Assembly: GCA_024138015.1 (NCBI GenBank)
Contig: JAMXBB010000011.1
Coordinates: forward strand, 30,618,155 to 30,682,154
Reading direction: 5' to 3'
Length of the DNA: 64,000 bases
Source of the DNA: Lumnitzera littorea
Taxonomy: Eukaryota; Streptophyta; Magnoliopsida; Myrtales; Combretaceae
Part shown: piece by piece, positions 36,213 through 48,000 of the stretch
Layout: every line of letters starts with the position of its first letter
Position numbering within the stretch: the stretch's first letter is position 1
The notes under the pieces: generated by a model
Told to the model about the DNA's origin: nothing
The model's input: only the letters and a program-made list of their open reading frames with translations
The model's database searches: none
Program-made: the position numbers and the translations under genes

Positions 36213-37071
36213 TGATGGGAATCAGGCTACTAAGCCTTTGACCTGCAATTAAGCCTAAAGACTGGAGGGCCTGGTAAGGTGGATCTTCTTACTCTAGCCA
36301 ACTTCTACTAAAGTCAAGTATCTCTTTGTCGAGCCACTCTGCATGCTGAGCCAAATGACTGGCCATCTTTTGAAAGCTTTGTTCCAAATAGTAGACTGCC
36401 AAGACAGCAACTAGGCCTTGCATGCTCACTCACTCATGTCCGAACCGACCAATTACTTAGCATCACCCTTGCCGAGAGGATGAGAGATAGACCCCAGACT
36501 AATCCTCAGTCACCCTTGCTCAAATAAGCAACTTGATTATACTCTTTTGTCTGCATCCTCTAACGACATCACCAATGTGTTTCTACCACATGTAGAATTT
36601 GCTATACTAATCTTCGTTTTTTTTTTAAATTTATTTTTTCCCTTTTGTATTCTTATATATTACTTCTTTAAGAAATATCCCTTTTATCTTTTCCCCTTTT
36701 AAGCAAGTTGCTCTAACTTATTAGGTATAAATACCTTTGTACTTATAGCCAAAATCGATTAAATTATCATTAATATAACTGAATATTCTTTCTCTCGTAA
36801 ACACTAATTGTTTACTCTCATTTCACTCTTATCATAACCCTTAAGCAAGACTAGGTAACAAGTAATCTCACCGAACCAATTTGTACGTCATATTGAATTG
36901 TGCCATAAGTCTCAAGAAGTCATATCCTTTAGAGTTGTTTATGAGGTTTTGCTTACTTTTCATTCACATCTTTCGTTCTTTAGCTCATTCCTCATCATCT
37001 CTTCAAGTTTTCGATAATCTTAGACCCATCCAACGACTAGCCTTATCTATTCTTAGTAACGATTCGCATCA
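36213..37071 (+). repeat. H2 3' LTR
   Basis: 859 bases from TGATGGGAAT to GCATCA, then TSD ATATA. TATA-like GTATAAATACC at 36725-36735. Confidence 0.92.
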
Positions 37072-37076
37072 ATATA

Positions 37077-37202
37077 TCTACCATGCGGGATATGCAGTAA
37101 AACCAATCATTATAAAAAAAAGATTGTAGGCATATAGGAAAGCCATAATATCAATATAGTAAGAAAATTAAACATCTTACAAAAAATTGTCATTTTAAGG
37201 AA
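37077..37202 (+). pseudogene. Cop2 gag zinc knuckles, part after H2
   Basis: Immediately after the H2 TSD the copia gag resumes: CGICSKTNHYKK-DC (37082-37127, a C-x2-C-x4-H-x4-C knuckle with a one-base shift in an A-run), then QYSKKIKHLTKNC (37149-37190), a second knuckle whose first visible Cys has become Ser. This order (basic stretch, then knuckles) is exactly what copia gag predicts, confirming that 31042 and 37077 were once adjacent. Homology stops at about 37202. Confidence 0.75.
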
Positions 37203-37210
37203 AGGTAATG

Positions 37211-37844
37211 TGTGATACCCTAGAAAAATGAAGACATGAAATAAAATGAAGTTAAATGTTAAGCAAAGGGCATATTAGACTTTAGCTAGTTGATAAGTGG
37301 AGGTATCTTTGGAAAAGTCCATCAATGTTCAAAAGGCCTCATAAGCAATGAAACCTTAATCCCATTCTCATTCTTATCCAGGGTTTTCTCTCTAATGGTT
37401 GGAGGTTTAAACTCCTTGTTAGCAAACCTTGTAGACCTTCAAGGTAAGGTTGGAGTTTTGCCATGATTTGATTGGTTTTCATTGGGAATCACTAGTCTAA
37501 GTGTAATTCCATTGGAGGAGCATGAAGAAGGTGTTAATTAAGCATAGAACGCAAAGCTTTCACAACCCTAAGAAGATCTCACTAGTAAGTGTCATAACTT
37601 TATGGATTAAGAGAGTTGTGATGAATCTAAGCATTTTATATCAATCTTTCAAGGTTGTGCAATAACTCAGATTGAGAAAAGTGAATGATCACCTAAGGAT
37701 TTCATCAATTGTTAAGGTAAAGTATTCCTTTTAATGCAATCTCCCCCCTTTTATTTGAATTATGGATTCAAGTACGTTATGAAGATGATTTGATATTGAA
37801 TTTGATAACTGAAGTGAGGAATATGGGTTGATAGAGAGGGATGA
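37211..37844 (+). repeat. Partial long LTR, Tekay/Del-like (family D)
   Basis: Starts TGTGATACCCTAG and has the style of long chromovirus LTRs, with a CTCATTCTTATCCAGGGTTT leader-like block near 37365-37390. It ends where C1 begins (37845). No partner copy in the window, so identity is tentative. Confidence 0.4.
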
Positions 37845-39190
37845 TGTCAGGACCCTAAAGGGGCTCTAGTAGGATTGCCTAAAATTTCCATAGCACATGT
37901 ATACCCATGATATGGAAACCGCCTTGCAAGTCAAAGATTGCAAGAACTAAGGTTGTTGATTTGTAATTAATTAATTTATTGTAAAATATAATAACTATGG
38001 ATGTTTGATATCCCACAATTCCTCAAAACCGTAGAGAATCAATATCTCCTACCAAATAATAAGACAAGATATACTAACTTTATAAAATTACAAGAAAAAT
38101 TAAATTATATTGAATTCCAACATATAAATATTTTCTACAAAGGATGTTTCTATATCACTTATAAATGTCTCAACTAATTCTAATACTATCATGCTTATCT
38201 TCACCTTGTACTTGGCACTTGAGATTTATCCTAATCCTAACATAAATAAACCTACAAAAGAAACTAAAGGGGAATGAGCATAAAATAGCTCAATGAGTTC
38301 GTTCCTCACCACTACCATTTAAGCAAGTTATCAAACGTTATTAATACACATGCAAGCTATCTATATACGAAATGAATGCAAGCACGATAAATGCAATCAA
38401 CACATCTATAGGAGTTCGGAAATATGGACAATGTAAAATTACGTCGTCTACACTTCAATTATCCCCTGTACTTACCCGCATGGAGCACCTTAGCTTACCC
38501 GCATGAGGTTGCTTGAGGGCACCACCCCTCTAGGAGACACTCGGCTATTATCCTAGTTGAGAAAAGAATTCCAATCCAAATAGGTGGACCCCAAACTAGA
38601 GCCATCCACCATCCAATGCCCCCCAGGCATAAACATGCAAGTCCTCTTGCAATCAAAATCTATCCAAGGCCTCACGGGCATAATAAAGCGAGTCCTCTCG
38701 CTATTAATTAGAGATCCCATGCTAGCTTTGTCTTAACGATAAAATATCATTTACAGCACCACAAGCCCTTATATAAAAATTGTACAAAAATATGTTTGAG
38801 ATTAGAAAAGCTTTTCTCAAAATTTTGCAAAGCTAGCACTTTCCATCCATACATTTCTAATGTATAGACATGCAACAAATAAAACTGGTTATTTTGGTCA
38901 AATATTTATATTTATTAATTTAAAAAAGTGATCACACAAATGATAGCAAATAAGCAAAACAGTCATTCAAACATATAGGCAACAATAAGCGGCAAAACAT
39001 CATACAAGTAATACATACAAGCAGGTAGCAAGTCATTAGAACTCCCTTACCTAGATTATTGCTCATTCTCTAAGTCTTTGGGGTTTCCAGAATTCAACAT
39101 ATAAATGCCTAAAAGATAATAAAACTTATAAGTATTATGAGAAACTAGACTCCTGATTCGCTTAAATATATTACTTGATTCTGACCTAGT
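37845..39190 (-). repeat. C1: partial long LTR, same family as C2
   Basis: From TGTCAGGACCCTAAAGGGGC on the plus strand it matches C2 (54406 on) through the CCATGATATG, GATATCCCAC and ACAAGTTATCAAAC blocks and on to the GTCATT...CTCACTT-type block near 39030. Similarity is moderate, so the two copies are not recent. The other end is missing: B2 sequence starts at about 39197. Orientation minus is inferred from C2. Confidence 0.7.
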
Positions 39191-39196
39191 ATACTT

Positions 39197-40040
39197 GTCG
39201 GTGGTGGATAACACCAACAAAAGTGAGCTTGAGAAAGAAGAGGATGTTGGAAAACCCAAAGCCGAAGATGAAGAGAAGACTTGTGTCTATGCCAACTAGG
39301 GAGAAGTAATGACCCTAGTCCTAAGATAAGTACTGAGTTCCTTATTAAGCCCCAAGGAATACTAAAGAGAGAATCTATTCCATACCAAGTATACCATCAA
39401 AAGCTAAATATACACCATCATTGTGGATGGGGGAAGTTATACCAATGTCGTTGCATAATCCTTTGTGCAAAGGTTAGGTCTGCCGACCTTAAAGCATCCC
39501 TAACCTTACAAGCTACATTAGCTTCATAGTAAAGGTGCTTTACATGTAATTGAACAAGTGGCCATACCATTTAGTGTTAGGAATGTATATAGGGATGAAG
39601 TAGTTTGTGATGTTATCCCCATAGGAGCTTCACATCTACTACTTAGACGACCTTGGCTATTTGACTGATGTGTTACTTACGATGGGTATAAGAACACCTA
39701 TGCTTTTGTTAATGATGGAAGGAAGATTATGTTGCAAGCCCTGACCTTATCCAAAGTAAATGAAACTTATAATGAGCTCACCTAAGCTAGTAAGAAGAAG
39801 GCCTTGGTGATGAACCAAAGAGAGCTTCGAGTTACTGAAGAACCTATGTTCCTATTAGTTAGGAGATTGTTGGAGATAAGGGAATTACAGAATGTCCCAA
39901 AAGTGATCTGAAGGTTACTAGATGAGTTTTCCAACTTGTTTTCGGAAGAATTGCCTAGAGGAATGCCACTAGTCTGAGGTATAGGTATTGCCTTACCAAA
40001 TTGGTTTGCATACAAGATGAACCTTAAGCAGGCTATTGAA
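39197..40040 (+). pseudogene. B2 gag end and protease
   Basis: Begins within the Glu/Lys-rich gag tail (SELEKEEDVGKPKAEDEEKTCVYAN-like, 39215-39297), matching B1 opposite 15062-15160. The protease has the intact active site TIIVDGGSYTNVVA at 39418-39459, unlike B1 where the Asp is Asn. The GASHLLL block is at 39627-39648. A linker with NQRELRVTEEPMF-type sequence leads to RT. Stops near 39298, 39527, 39783 and 39911. Confidence 0.8.
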
Positions 40041-40640
40041 TTGAAAAAACACAGGTAGACAAGCTCATAGAGAAAGGCTATGTGAAGAAGAGCATGAGCC
40101 TTTGCACAGTACTGGCTCTACTTGTTCTGAAGAACAATGGTTCATGGCGTATGATCATCGACAGCCGAGTAATTAATTGGATTACTATCAAGTATAGATA
40201 TTCAATACTGAGGCTTAATAATATGTTGGATGAGCTTCATGGTGCCAAGATATTTTCAAAGATTAATCTGTGAAGTAGCTACTACCAAATTCATATGAGA
40301 CCAAGAGATGAGTGGAAAATTGCCTTCAAGACTAAGCACAAACTCTATGAATGGTTGGTAATGCCATTCGGGCTTATTAATGTGCCAAGTACATTCATGA
40401 GGTTAATGAACCATGTGATGCGCCTTCTAATCGGAAGGTATGTGGTTGTATATTTTGATGACATACCGGTATATAGTGCCAACCTAAACAGCCATGTCCA
40501 ACATCTTCATGTCGTATTTGACATTTTGCAAACTGAGAAGTTGTATGGGAATGTAAAGAAGTGTATATTATGCCAAAATGAGGTAGTTTTCGTAGGGTTT
40601 GTAATGTTAAGGGAAGAGATCTAAGCAGATGAGGAAAAGA
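40041..40640 (+). pseudogene. B2 reverse transcriptase
   Basis: Well preserved: GYVKKSMSLC, LKNNGSWRMIIDSRVIN, KYRYSILRLNNMLDELHGA, KIFSKINL-stop-SSYYQIHMR, WLVMPFGLINVPSTFMRLMN and the catalytic RYVVVYFDDIPVY (YFDD at 40451-40462), then VFVGFV. Only a few stops (40273, 40622). It is the most intact RT in the window, though it lacks a promoter and primer site. Confidence 0.88.
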
Positions 40641-41260
40641 TCCAAGCTATTCTAGAATAGTCGACACCGAAGAACATCACTGAGGTCTAAAGTTTTCATG
40701 GCCTCGTTTCTTTCTCTAGGCGATTTATTAAGGACTTCAATACAATAGCCACCCCATTGACCGAGTTGACAAAGAAGAGAGAAGGATTCAAGTGAAATAA
40801 CTGAGCTAAATAGAGCTTTAGAGAGATCAAGGAAAAACTCACCTCGGTACCTATCTTATCACTGCCAAATTTTGACAAGCCTTTCAAATTAGAATGTGAT
40901 GTGTTAAAAGTTACAATTGATGCTGTCTTAATGCAGGAGCAACGACCCGTCACCTACCACAGTGAGAAACTCAATGGTCCTACCTTAAAATAATCTATGT
41001 ACAAGAAGGAGCTGTACTCCCTCTTCCGAGCCTTCACTGTTTGGTAACACTATTTGCTATCACAAGAGTTTATTATTTACACTGATCACGAATCATTGAA
41101 GCATCTTAGGAGTCAGAACAAGCTTTCAAGGAGGCAAGTCAAGTGGATAGAGTTTATGAAAGGGTTCTCATACGTAATACGGTATAAGAAGGGAAGCGCA
41201 AATATGATCATTGACACTCTGTCACGATGGAAAACTTTGTTAACTACTTTGCAAACAAAA
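40641..41260 (+). pseudogene. B2 RNase H
   Basis: RT-RNase H connection with FSRRFIKDFNTIATPLTEL (40712-40765), then KLECDV (first catalytic Asp), YKKELYSLFRAF (Glu), IIYTDHESLKHLRSQNK (Asp) and IDTLSRW (Asp; usual Ala is Thr). All four acidic positions are present, but stops at 40689, 40796, 40808, 40991 and 41045 break the frame. Confidence 0.87.
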
Positions 41261-41981
41261 TTATTGGGATTCTCACTCTTCACTGAGCAGTATACTACTT
41301 ACTCTCATTTTGGTCCTATTGTTGAACATTGCTAAGAAGGGGTAGTCGTTAAAGGGTATTATCCTAAAGGCAACTATCTAATAAACGATTGTAAGTTATG
41401 TATTCTAAACTGCTCTACACGTGAGCTATTGATCAGGTAAGCATATAGCAAAGGATTGTCTAGTTATTTCAGGGAGACCAAGACAACTAATCTATTAAAG
41501 GAAAACTTTTATTAGCCTGGTTTGGCTAAGGATATCCATAAGGTAATAGGATGTTATGAAGTATGCAAGCAAGCAAAGGAGAAGAGAGAACCCTATGGAG
41601 AGAATATACCGTTGCCAACACCAACCTTATCTTAGGCTAACCTGAGCATAAACTTTGTCCTAAGGTTACCTTGAACATCCAGAGGGAAAGATTATATTTT
41701 TGTTATAGTAGATCGCTTTAGCAAAATGGCGTACTTCATTTTGTGCCATTAGACTAATGATACTCTATATATTGCTAATTTTTAAGCTATTTTTAAAAGA
41801 CTTTCTAGAGAAAACTTGGAACTAAACTCGTATTTAGCTCCAGTAGCCACCCTTAGATTGATGGCCAAACTGAAGTGGTGAATAAGATGCTAAGAAATTT
41901 GCTCAGAGCTATTATAGGGAAGACTTTAAGGGACTATGCCTACCAGTTATGGAGTTTGCATATAACCAAACTATTCATAGC
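41261..41981 (+). pseudogene. B2 integrase, part before E1
   Basis: LLGFSLFTEQYTTYSHFGPI leads to the zinc finger region (AYSKGLSSYFRETKTTNLL, with Tyr for the second His; CYEVCKQAKEKRE keeps both Cys). The core starts LSINFVLRL, with Asn where the first catalytic Asp is usual, and DYIFVIVDRFSKMAYFI. The middle is shortened and the frame shifts. It stops at 41981 in the conserved FAYNQTIHS block, where E1 is inserted; ATAGC at 41977-41981 is the TSD. Confidence 0.85.
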
Positions 41982-44775
41982 TATCGAGCCTGATTTTTTT
42001 ATTTCTTTTATTTAAAATTGATTTTCCCATTTCCCAATTAATACTAAACCCTAACCCATTTAATATTAATCCTCGACTAAAGAAATTGAGAAATTCCAGT
42101 TATTTTATTGAAAATAATTTTTGGAGTTATCACCCGACCTAAGTCGGGAAAAGAAAAAGAAACTGTAACCAATTGGGTGGATTGATTACGATTTGACTAC
42201 TGGTTTTTGATTTCAATTTGAATGAAAAACCAGAGGGTTCCAAGTTTGAGGGCTAACCTATTAAACCCTAACGGGTACCACTATCTATTTACAGAAATTA
42301 GGATTATTCTTCTAATTATAATATTTAAAAAATAAAAATCAAAAGAAAAAAAATACCTAAGTTTTTATAGATTTTATCGTCGCCTTGAAGGTGCCTACGT
42401 ACCCGCTAGCCGAGATCAGATGATTGTAGTTCTTTCCGAAAACTTTAATGTGTTGATTGATTTTAATTTTGAAAACTGCCCAAGTTTACGTTTTTAATTT
42501 ATTCGGTTTATTTAAAAAAAAAATCTAAAGGGGTCCTACTCTTGAATATTATTGTTTTATAAAAAATATTCTAAAAATCCTATTTTTAGAAGGGCCTTTT
42601 ATTAATTTTTATTTAAAGAAAAACAATTTCCATGTGATAAATCCTTAAGTAAAGCCAAATCTAAAAAGATAACTAATTCTAACAACCACTAAACTAATAT
42701 ATATAACTATCTACCAAAATAAAATAATTCCATATAATACACNTAATATATATAACTATCTACCAAAATAAAATAGTTCCATATAATACACTTTATATAA
42801 GAATTAATACTAAAACTCCTAAATTCATATTATATATTATGTTAACTAAGAAAATATAATAATGTGTATATATATAATAAAAAATAATAATCTTAACGAC
42901 CCCTAAAGTAATATATATATATATACATTTATACTCATATAACTATTATTAAATGACCATTCACTTAAATCATTATCTAATATATATAACTTAAATCATT
43001 ATCTAATATATATAATAGAGAAAACTAATGCTAAAAGAAATGCCCTAAACTAACATATACACACACACATATATATATATAATGTTAAATAATTAAGGAC
43101 ATAATAAAATACTAATATAATATAATATAATAATATAAAAAAAATCTAAAGAAACCAAACCTAAACTGATTGTTCGGTGAAAGCAGTAATATGTGAGGAT
43201 TAGAGTGCCAGTTAAGTATGTGCCATCACTATTGCAACTATTCGTCGGGGTTCTGTAGTGGCTGCAATGATTTGCTATTTTATTTGGTGTTATACGTGTT
43301 TGGAGGTTGACAGAGGGTCGAGTTTGCGAGTGAAGCGTGAGGTGTGCAATCGTGAAGTAAGGCGAGTGTGGGCTGCATGAGCATGGTAGTGGATTCAGCC
43401 AGATGTTTCACTTTGGTCGAAGGGACGGCGAGCTGCGGTGCGCGCATGTGTGCAAGACAGTGGATGTGCGTATATTCAATTGTTGCTTAATCAAAAACTA
43501 GATCCTTGCTGACCATACGCGGGTGTTTGTGGATGGAGAAGACAGCAGCTTTCGTGGCTATCCGTATTGGTTAAGTTATGGTCTAAACTACTTGACAGTG
43601 GGCGAAGACGGTGACCGCATGGTTATGAGCTCCTGTTGAGTGTATCACTTGCTGTTGGTGAAGGAGATGATGGGCTCGTGACTGTGCAAAAAGAGACAAA
43701 GGTGTACTAGAGTTGGTGTGTTGTTGATCAAAAGCTTAGAGTGTTATTGCAGTAGTTTAGACGACATGACAGTGTGCGTGGGTTCTTGAGCTCGAAATCA
43801 GGCGAGGCTAGACATTCGTGTGTAGCATGCTATAGTTAGATGAGGATGTAATGGCTTTTTTGTGTCCGTGGAGTGTAACGCTGCCGCCATATAAAGTTAG
43901 GTCACTGCAGTTGATTCTCCGTATGCTTTAAAAGGAGCGAGGTCACTGGAGTTTAGCTTTTAGTCAAAAGTTAGTGGCTAATTGTGTTTAAAGTGATGGA
44001 CTAGACATGGCTTGTGAGCTACTGCAACATGCGTAGAAGGACGGTCGGCGAATGGACATAGTCTTGCTATTGGATGGATCGAAGAGAGTGCTATGCAAGG
44101 ATAGACGACGTGGTATGTGTGTGTTTAGAGGATTGCCAACAGTGGAAATTAGATTGTGAAGTGAAGTGCACCACAAATGTGGAATTAGGATTGGTTGAGG
44201 AAAGACTTGATTTTTCTTTTTTGGCTAGTATGTAATCATATCCCCTTTCTGACTACATGTGTGTTTATATAGTCCAAACCATATCATATCTAATTATATC
44301 TGATTCGTTAATTAAACTAGATTCGAATAAATTCAAATCTGATTTAACTAAATTCATATGATTTAATTAGATATGACCCATTTTCATCTCACTTCTGCAA
44401 AGATAGAAAAATAAAGACATAGGTGCCTGCTGAGACTCGAACCCATGACCTCAAACTAAATCCACTCTAAACACTTCAATACTTATCCGTTAGGCCGTTG
44501 GCCTGTGCCTTGACATTCAGTACAATTAAACTATACTTAAACTATCCAATTCCCTAAAATAAAATTTTTTAACTAAACCTAAATTAAAACTATTTGTTCC
44601 TATATAAGTTACTTCCTAAAAAGCTACGAAATTTTTATAATTTTTCCTTTACTTATTTTTTTTTTGGTATTTTCATTATTTGTTAATTTTTATTATTTTT
44701 TATCTTTTTGAATTAGGACCCTTTTTGTAAAAATAAAGATTAAGACTATGGAGAGGCAAAAATTAGGTATCTATA
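41982..44775. repeat. E1 left LTR
   Basis: Begins TATCGAGCCTGA (partner TGTTGAGCCTGA at 51220) and ends GTATCTATA (partner GTGTCTACA), so both terminal dinucleotides have mutated here (TG to TA, CA to TA). Contains two local duplications absent from the partner: about 55 bp around 42695-42790, including the single ambiguous base at 42743, and about 29 bp at 42965-43015. Confidence 0.93.
44424..44513 (-). other. tRNA-like block in E1 left LTR
   Basis: The minus strand carries GGCCTAACGGATAAG, an A-box-like word as in plant tRNA-Arg, and 55 bases later CATGGGTTCGAGTCTC, a B-box-like word with a T-loop. The outer stems do not pair well, so it is not a working tRNA gene; a tRNA-derived SINE head or tRNA relic is more likely. 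The partner is at 53598-53690. Confidence 0.55.
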
Positions 44776-44784
44776 ACTACCCCT

Positions 44785-44821
44785 CTTTGTGGTGAAGTTT
44801 AAGCAAAACTTTGCCACAAAG
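44785..44821. other. Strong hairpin directly after E1 left LTR
   Basis: CTTTGTGGTGAAGTTT, a 5-base loop, then AAACTTTGCCACAAAG: 16 pairs, two of them G-U in RNA. It lies 10 bases after the LTR, where a primer binding site is expected; no tRNA-Met-type site is seen. Confidence 0.8.
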
Positions 44822-44930
44822 ATAGAGACACCGTTTTTGCCTTAAGATAACTCTATCCTAAGGAACGTTCAGTCACTTGACGAGGGGTAGCGTCTTTGTG
44901 AGTTGGCAAAAATCCTTAAAAAGAATAACG

Positions 44931-47535
44931 AGAACTTAGTTATGCCTTGATGAGCTGACTAACCAAGGCGGTTAAAGCGCCATTTGAGATGGCTAAGACC
45001 TAAAAATGAGGAAACTTGGTCGTACCCTAATGAGCTGACTAACTAAGGCAGTCAAAGCGCCCTTTGATTTGCCTAAGACCTAAAAATGAGGAAAACTTGG
45101 TCATGCCCTAATATGCTAACTAACCAAGGCGATTAAAGCGCCCTTTGAGCTGGCTAAGACTTAAAAATAAGGAAAACTTAGTCGTACCCTAATGAGCTGA
45201 CTAACCAAGGCGGTCAAAGCGCCCTTTGAGCTAGCTAAGACCTGAAAAATGAAGAAAACCTGGTAGTACCCTAATGAGCTGACTAACCAAGGTGGTCAAA
45301 GCGCCCTTTGATCTAACTAAGACCTAAAAAATGAAGAAAACTTGGTAGTACCCTGATGAGCTGACTAACCAAGGCGGTCGAAGTGCCCTTTGAGCTGGCT
45401 AAGACCTAAAAACAAGGAAAACTTGGTCGTACCCTAATGAGCTGACTAACCAAGGCGGTTAAAGCACCCTTTGAGCTGGCTAAGACCTAAAAATGAAGAA
45501 ACTTGGTCGTGCCTTATTGAGTTGATTAACCAAGGCAGTCAAAGCGCCCTTTAAGCTAGCTAAAACCTAAAAACATGAAGGAAAACTTGGTCGTACCCTA
45601 ATGAGCTGACTAACCAAGGTGGTCAAAGCGCCCTTTAAGTTGGCTAAGACCTGAAGAATGAGGAAAACTTAGTCGTGCCCTGATGAGCTGACTAACCAAG
45701 GCGGTCAAAGTACCCTTTGAGCTGGCTAAGACCTAAAAGTGAGGGAACTTGGTCGTGCCCTAATGAGCTGACTAACCAATGCGGTCAAAGCGCCCTTTAA
45801 ACTAGCTAAGACCTAAAGATGAAGAAACTTGATTGTACCCTAATGAGTTGATTAACCAAGGCAGTCAAAGTACCCTTTTGAGCTGGCTAGGACCTAAAAC
45901 ATGAGGAAACTTGGTCATACCCTAATAAGCTGACCAACCAAGGAGGTCAAAGCGCCCTTTTGAGCTGGCTAGGACCTAAAACATGAGAAAACTTAGTCGT
46001 GCCCTAATGAGCTGACTAACCAAGGCGGTCAAAGTGCTCTTTGAGCTAACTAAGACCTAAAGAATAAAGAAACTTGGTCATGCCCTAATGAGCTGACTAA
46101 CCAAGGTAATCAAAGCACCCTTTAAGCTGGCTAAGACTTGAAAACAAGGAAAACTTGGTCGTGTCCTAATGAGCTGACTAACCAAGGAAGTCAAAGCGCC
46201 TTTTGAGTTGGCTAAGACCTGAAGAATGAAGAAACTTAGTCGTGCCCTAATAAGCTGACTAACCACGGCGGTTAAAGTGCCCTTTGAGCTGGCTAAGACC
46301 TAAAACATGAAGAAACTTGGTTGTGCCCTAATGAGCTGACTAACCAAGGCGGGCAAAGCGCCCTTTAAGCTGGTTAAGACCTAAAAATGAGAAAAACTTG
46401 GTCGTGCCCTGATGAGCTAACTAACCAAGGTGATTAAAGTGCCCTTTGAGCTGGCTAAGACCTAAAAATAAGAATAAAACTTGGTTATACTCTATTGAGC
46501 TGACTAACCGAGGTGATCAAAGCGCCCTTTAAGCTGGCTAAGACCTAAAAATGAAGGAAAACTTGGTCATGCCCTGATGAGCTGACTAACCAAGGCGGTA
46601 AAGCGCCCTTTGAGCTGACAAAGACCTAAAAATAAGGAAAACTTGGTAGTGTCCTGATGAGCTAACTAACCAAGGCGATCAAAGTGCCCTTTGAGCTGGC
46701 TATGACTTAAAGACTGAAGGAACTTGGTTGTACCCTAATGAGCTGACTAACCAAGGCGGTCAAAGCGCCCTTTGGGTTGGCTAAGACCTAAAAATAAGGA
46801 AAACTTGGCAGTACCCTGATGAGTTGACTAACTGAGGCGGTCAAAGCGCCTTTTGAGTTAGCTAAGACCTAAAGACTGAAGAAACTTGGTCGTGCCCTGA
46901 TGAGCTGACTAACTAAGGTGGTTAAAATGCCCTTTGAGCTGGCTAAGACCTAACAATGAGGAAAACTTAGCAGTGCCCTGATGAGCTGACTAACCAAGGC
47001 GGTCAAAGCGCCTTTTGAGTTAGCTAAGACCTGAAAACTGAAGGAACTTGGTCGTGGCCTAATGAGCTAATTAACCAAGGCAGTCAAAGTGCCCTTTCAG
47101 CTGGCTAAGACTTAAAAATAAGGAAAACTTGGCAGTACCCTGATGAGCTGACTAATTAAGGCAGTCAAAGTGCCCTTTCAGCTGGCTAAGACCTGAAGAC
47201 TGAAGGAACTTGGTTGTGCCCTAATGAGCTGACTAACCAAGGCGGTCAAAGCGCCCTTTGAGCTGGCTAAGACCTAAAAATAAGGAAAACTTGGAAGTGC
47301 CCTGATGAGCTGACTAACCAAGGCGGTTAAAGCGCCTTTTGAGCTGGCTAAGACCTGAAGACTGAAGGAACTTGGTTGTACCCTAATGAGCTGACTAACT
47401 AAAGCGGTCAAAGTGCCCTTTGAGTTGGCTAAGACCTAAAAATAAGGAAAACTTGGCAGTGCCCTAATGAGCTGACTAACCAAGGCGGTCAAAACACCCT
47501 TTGAGTTGGCTAAGACCTGAAAATTGAAGGAACTT
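44931..47535. repeat. Tandem array, about 32 units of about 81 bp
   Basis: I count 32 occurrences of the core GAGCTGACTAACCAAGG (with variants) at near-even spacing over 2605 bases. Each unit also has TCAAAGCGCCCTTTGA and GCTAAGACCT. Units differ by substitutions and one- to four-base length changes around the A-rich joint. No unrelated spacers separate the units, so this is a tandem satellite-like array. Neither strand keeps one reading frame through it, although 81 is a multiple of three and the minus strand is open for up to 62 codons. Confidence 0.97.
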
Positions 47536-48000
47536 CAAATTGGGATAGCACTCCATAAGCTTGCTAAATCCCTAAAAGATTATAAGTTAAGCAATATTCT
47601 GTGAGTTGGGCGACTTAGAGCATATGAAACTCTGTATTAGGACTACTCTCACGAGCTAGCTAGCTCCCTAGGAGATTATAAATTAGGATTGTTTTAGGAG
47701 TCAGCCAGAAGCTTAAGAAGCTTTAGATTGGGACTGCGCTCTATGAGTTGGCTAGATCCCTAAATGAGAATATGAATCTAGATAGCACTCCATAAGCTGA
47801 CTAAAGTGCTAAAGAAGATATGGATAGGAACAGTCCTCTATGCGCTAGCTATATCCTTGAGAAAATGGATAAAGGGTAAGCACCCTTCGGACTCGCTTAA
47901 ACTCTATTGACAATTGAAAGTAAAACTAAGGAACATAGCTGACTCGAAAAAAACTCTTGATTTAAGATATTTACAAACGAGGAATTTGGTGAAAACTATT
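47536..48000. repeat. Diverged repeat-like tail of the E1 array
   Basis: Looser units continue past the array, with recurring words such as GAGTTGG/GAGCTAG, CTAAATCCCTA and AGATTATAA at irregular distances (47560, 47660, 47750). They look like an older edge of the array or a second, decayed repeat. Confidence 0.55.

Larger units (their letters stand above)
31043..37071 (+). mobile_element. H2: complete Ty3/gypsy family-A element
   Basis: 6029 bases with LTRs at 31043-31996 and 36213-37071 and identical TSD ATATA at 31038-31042 and 37072-37076. Same gag-PR-RT-RNaseH-IN order as H1, but the segment linking RT to RNase H is missing near 34745. It has a full-length integrase region, which H1 lacks. 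All domains carry stops and frameshifts. Confidence 0.92.

Noticed and set aside
46078..46266. Minus-strand open frame of 62 codons with internal amino-acid repeats
   Set aside because: It is the 81-bp array read in one frame; unit length changes break the frame in neighbouring units.
44931..47535. Regular repeats that might suggest a CRISPR array
   Set aside because: The units are contiguous at about 81 bp with no unique spacers, in a plant LTR element; it is a tandem array.
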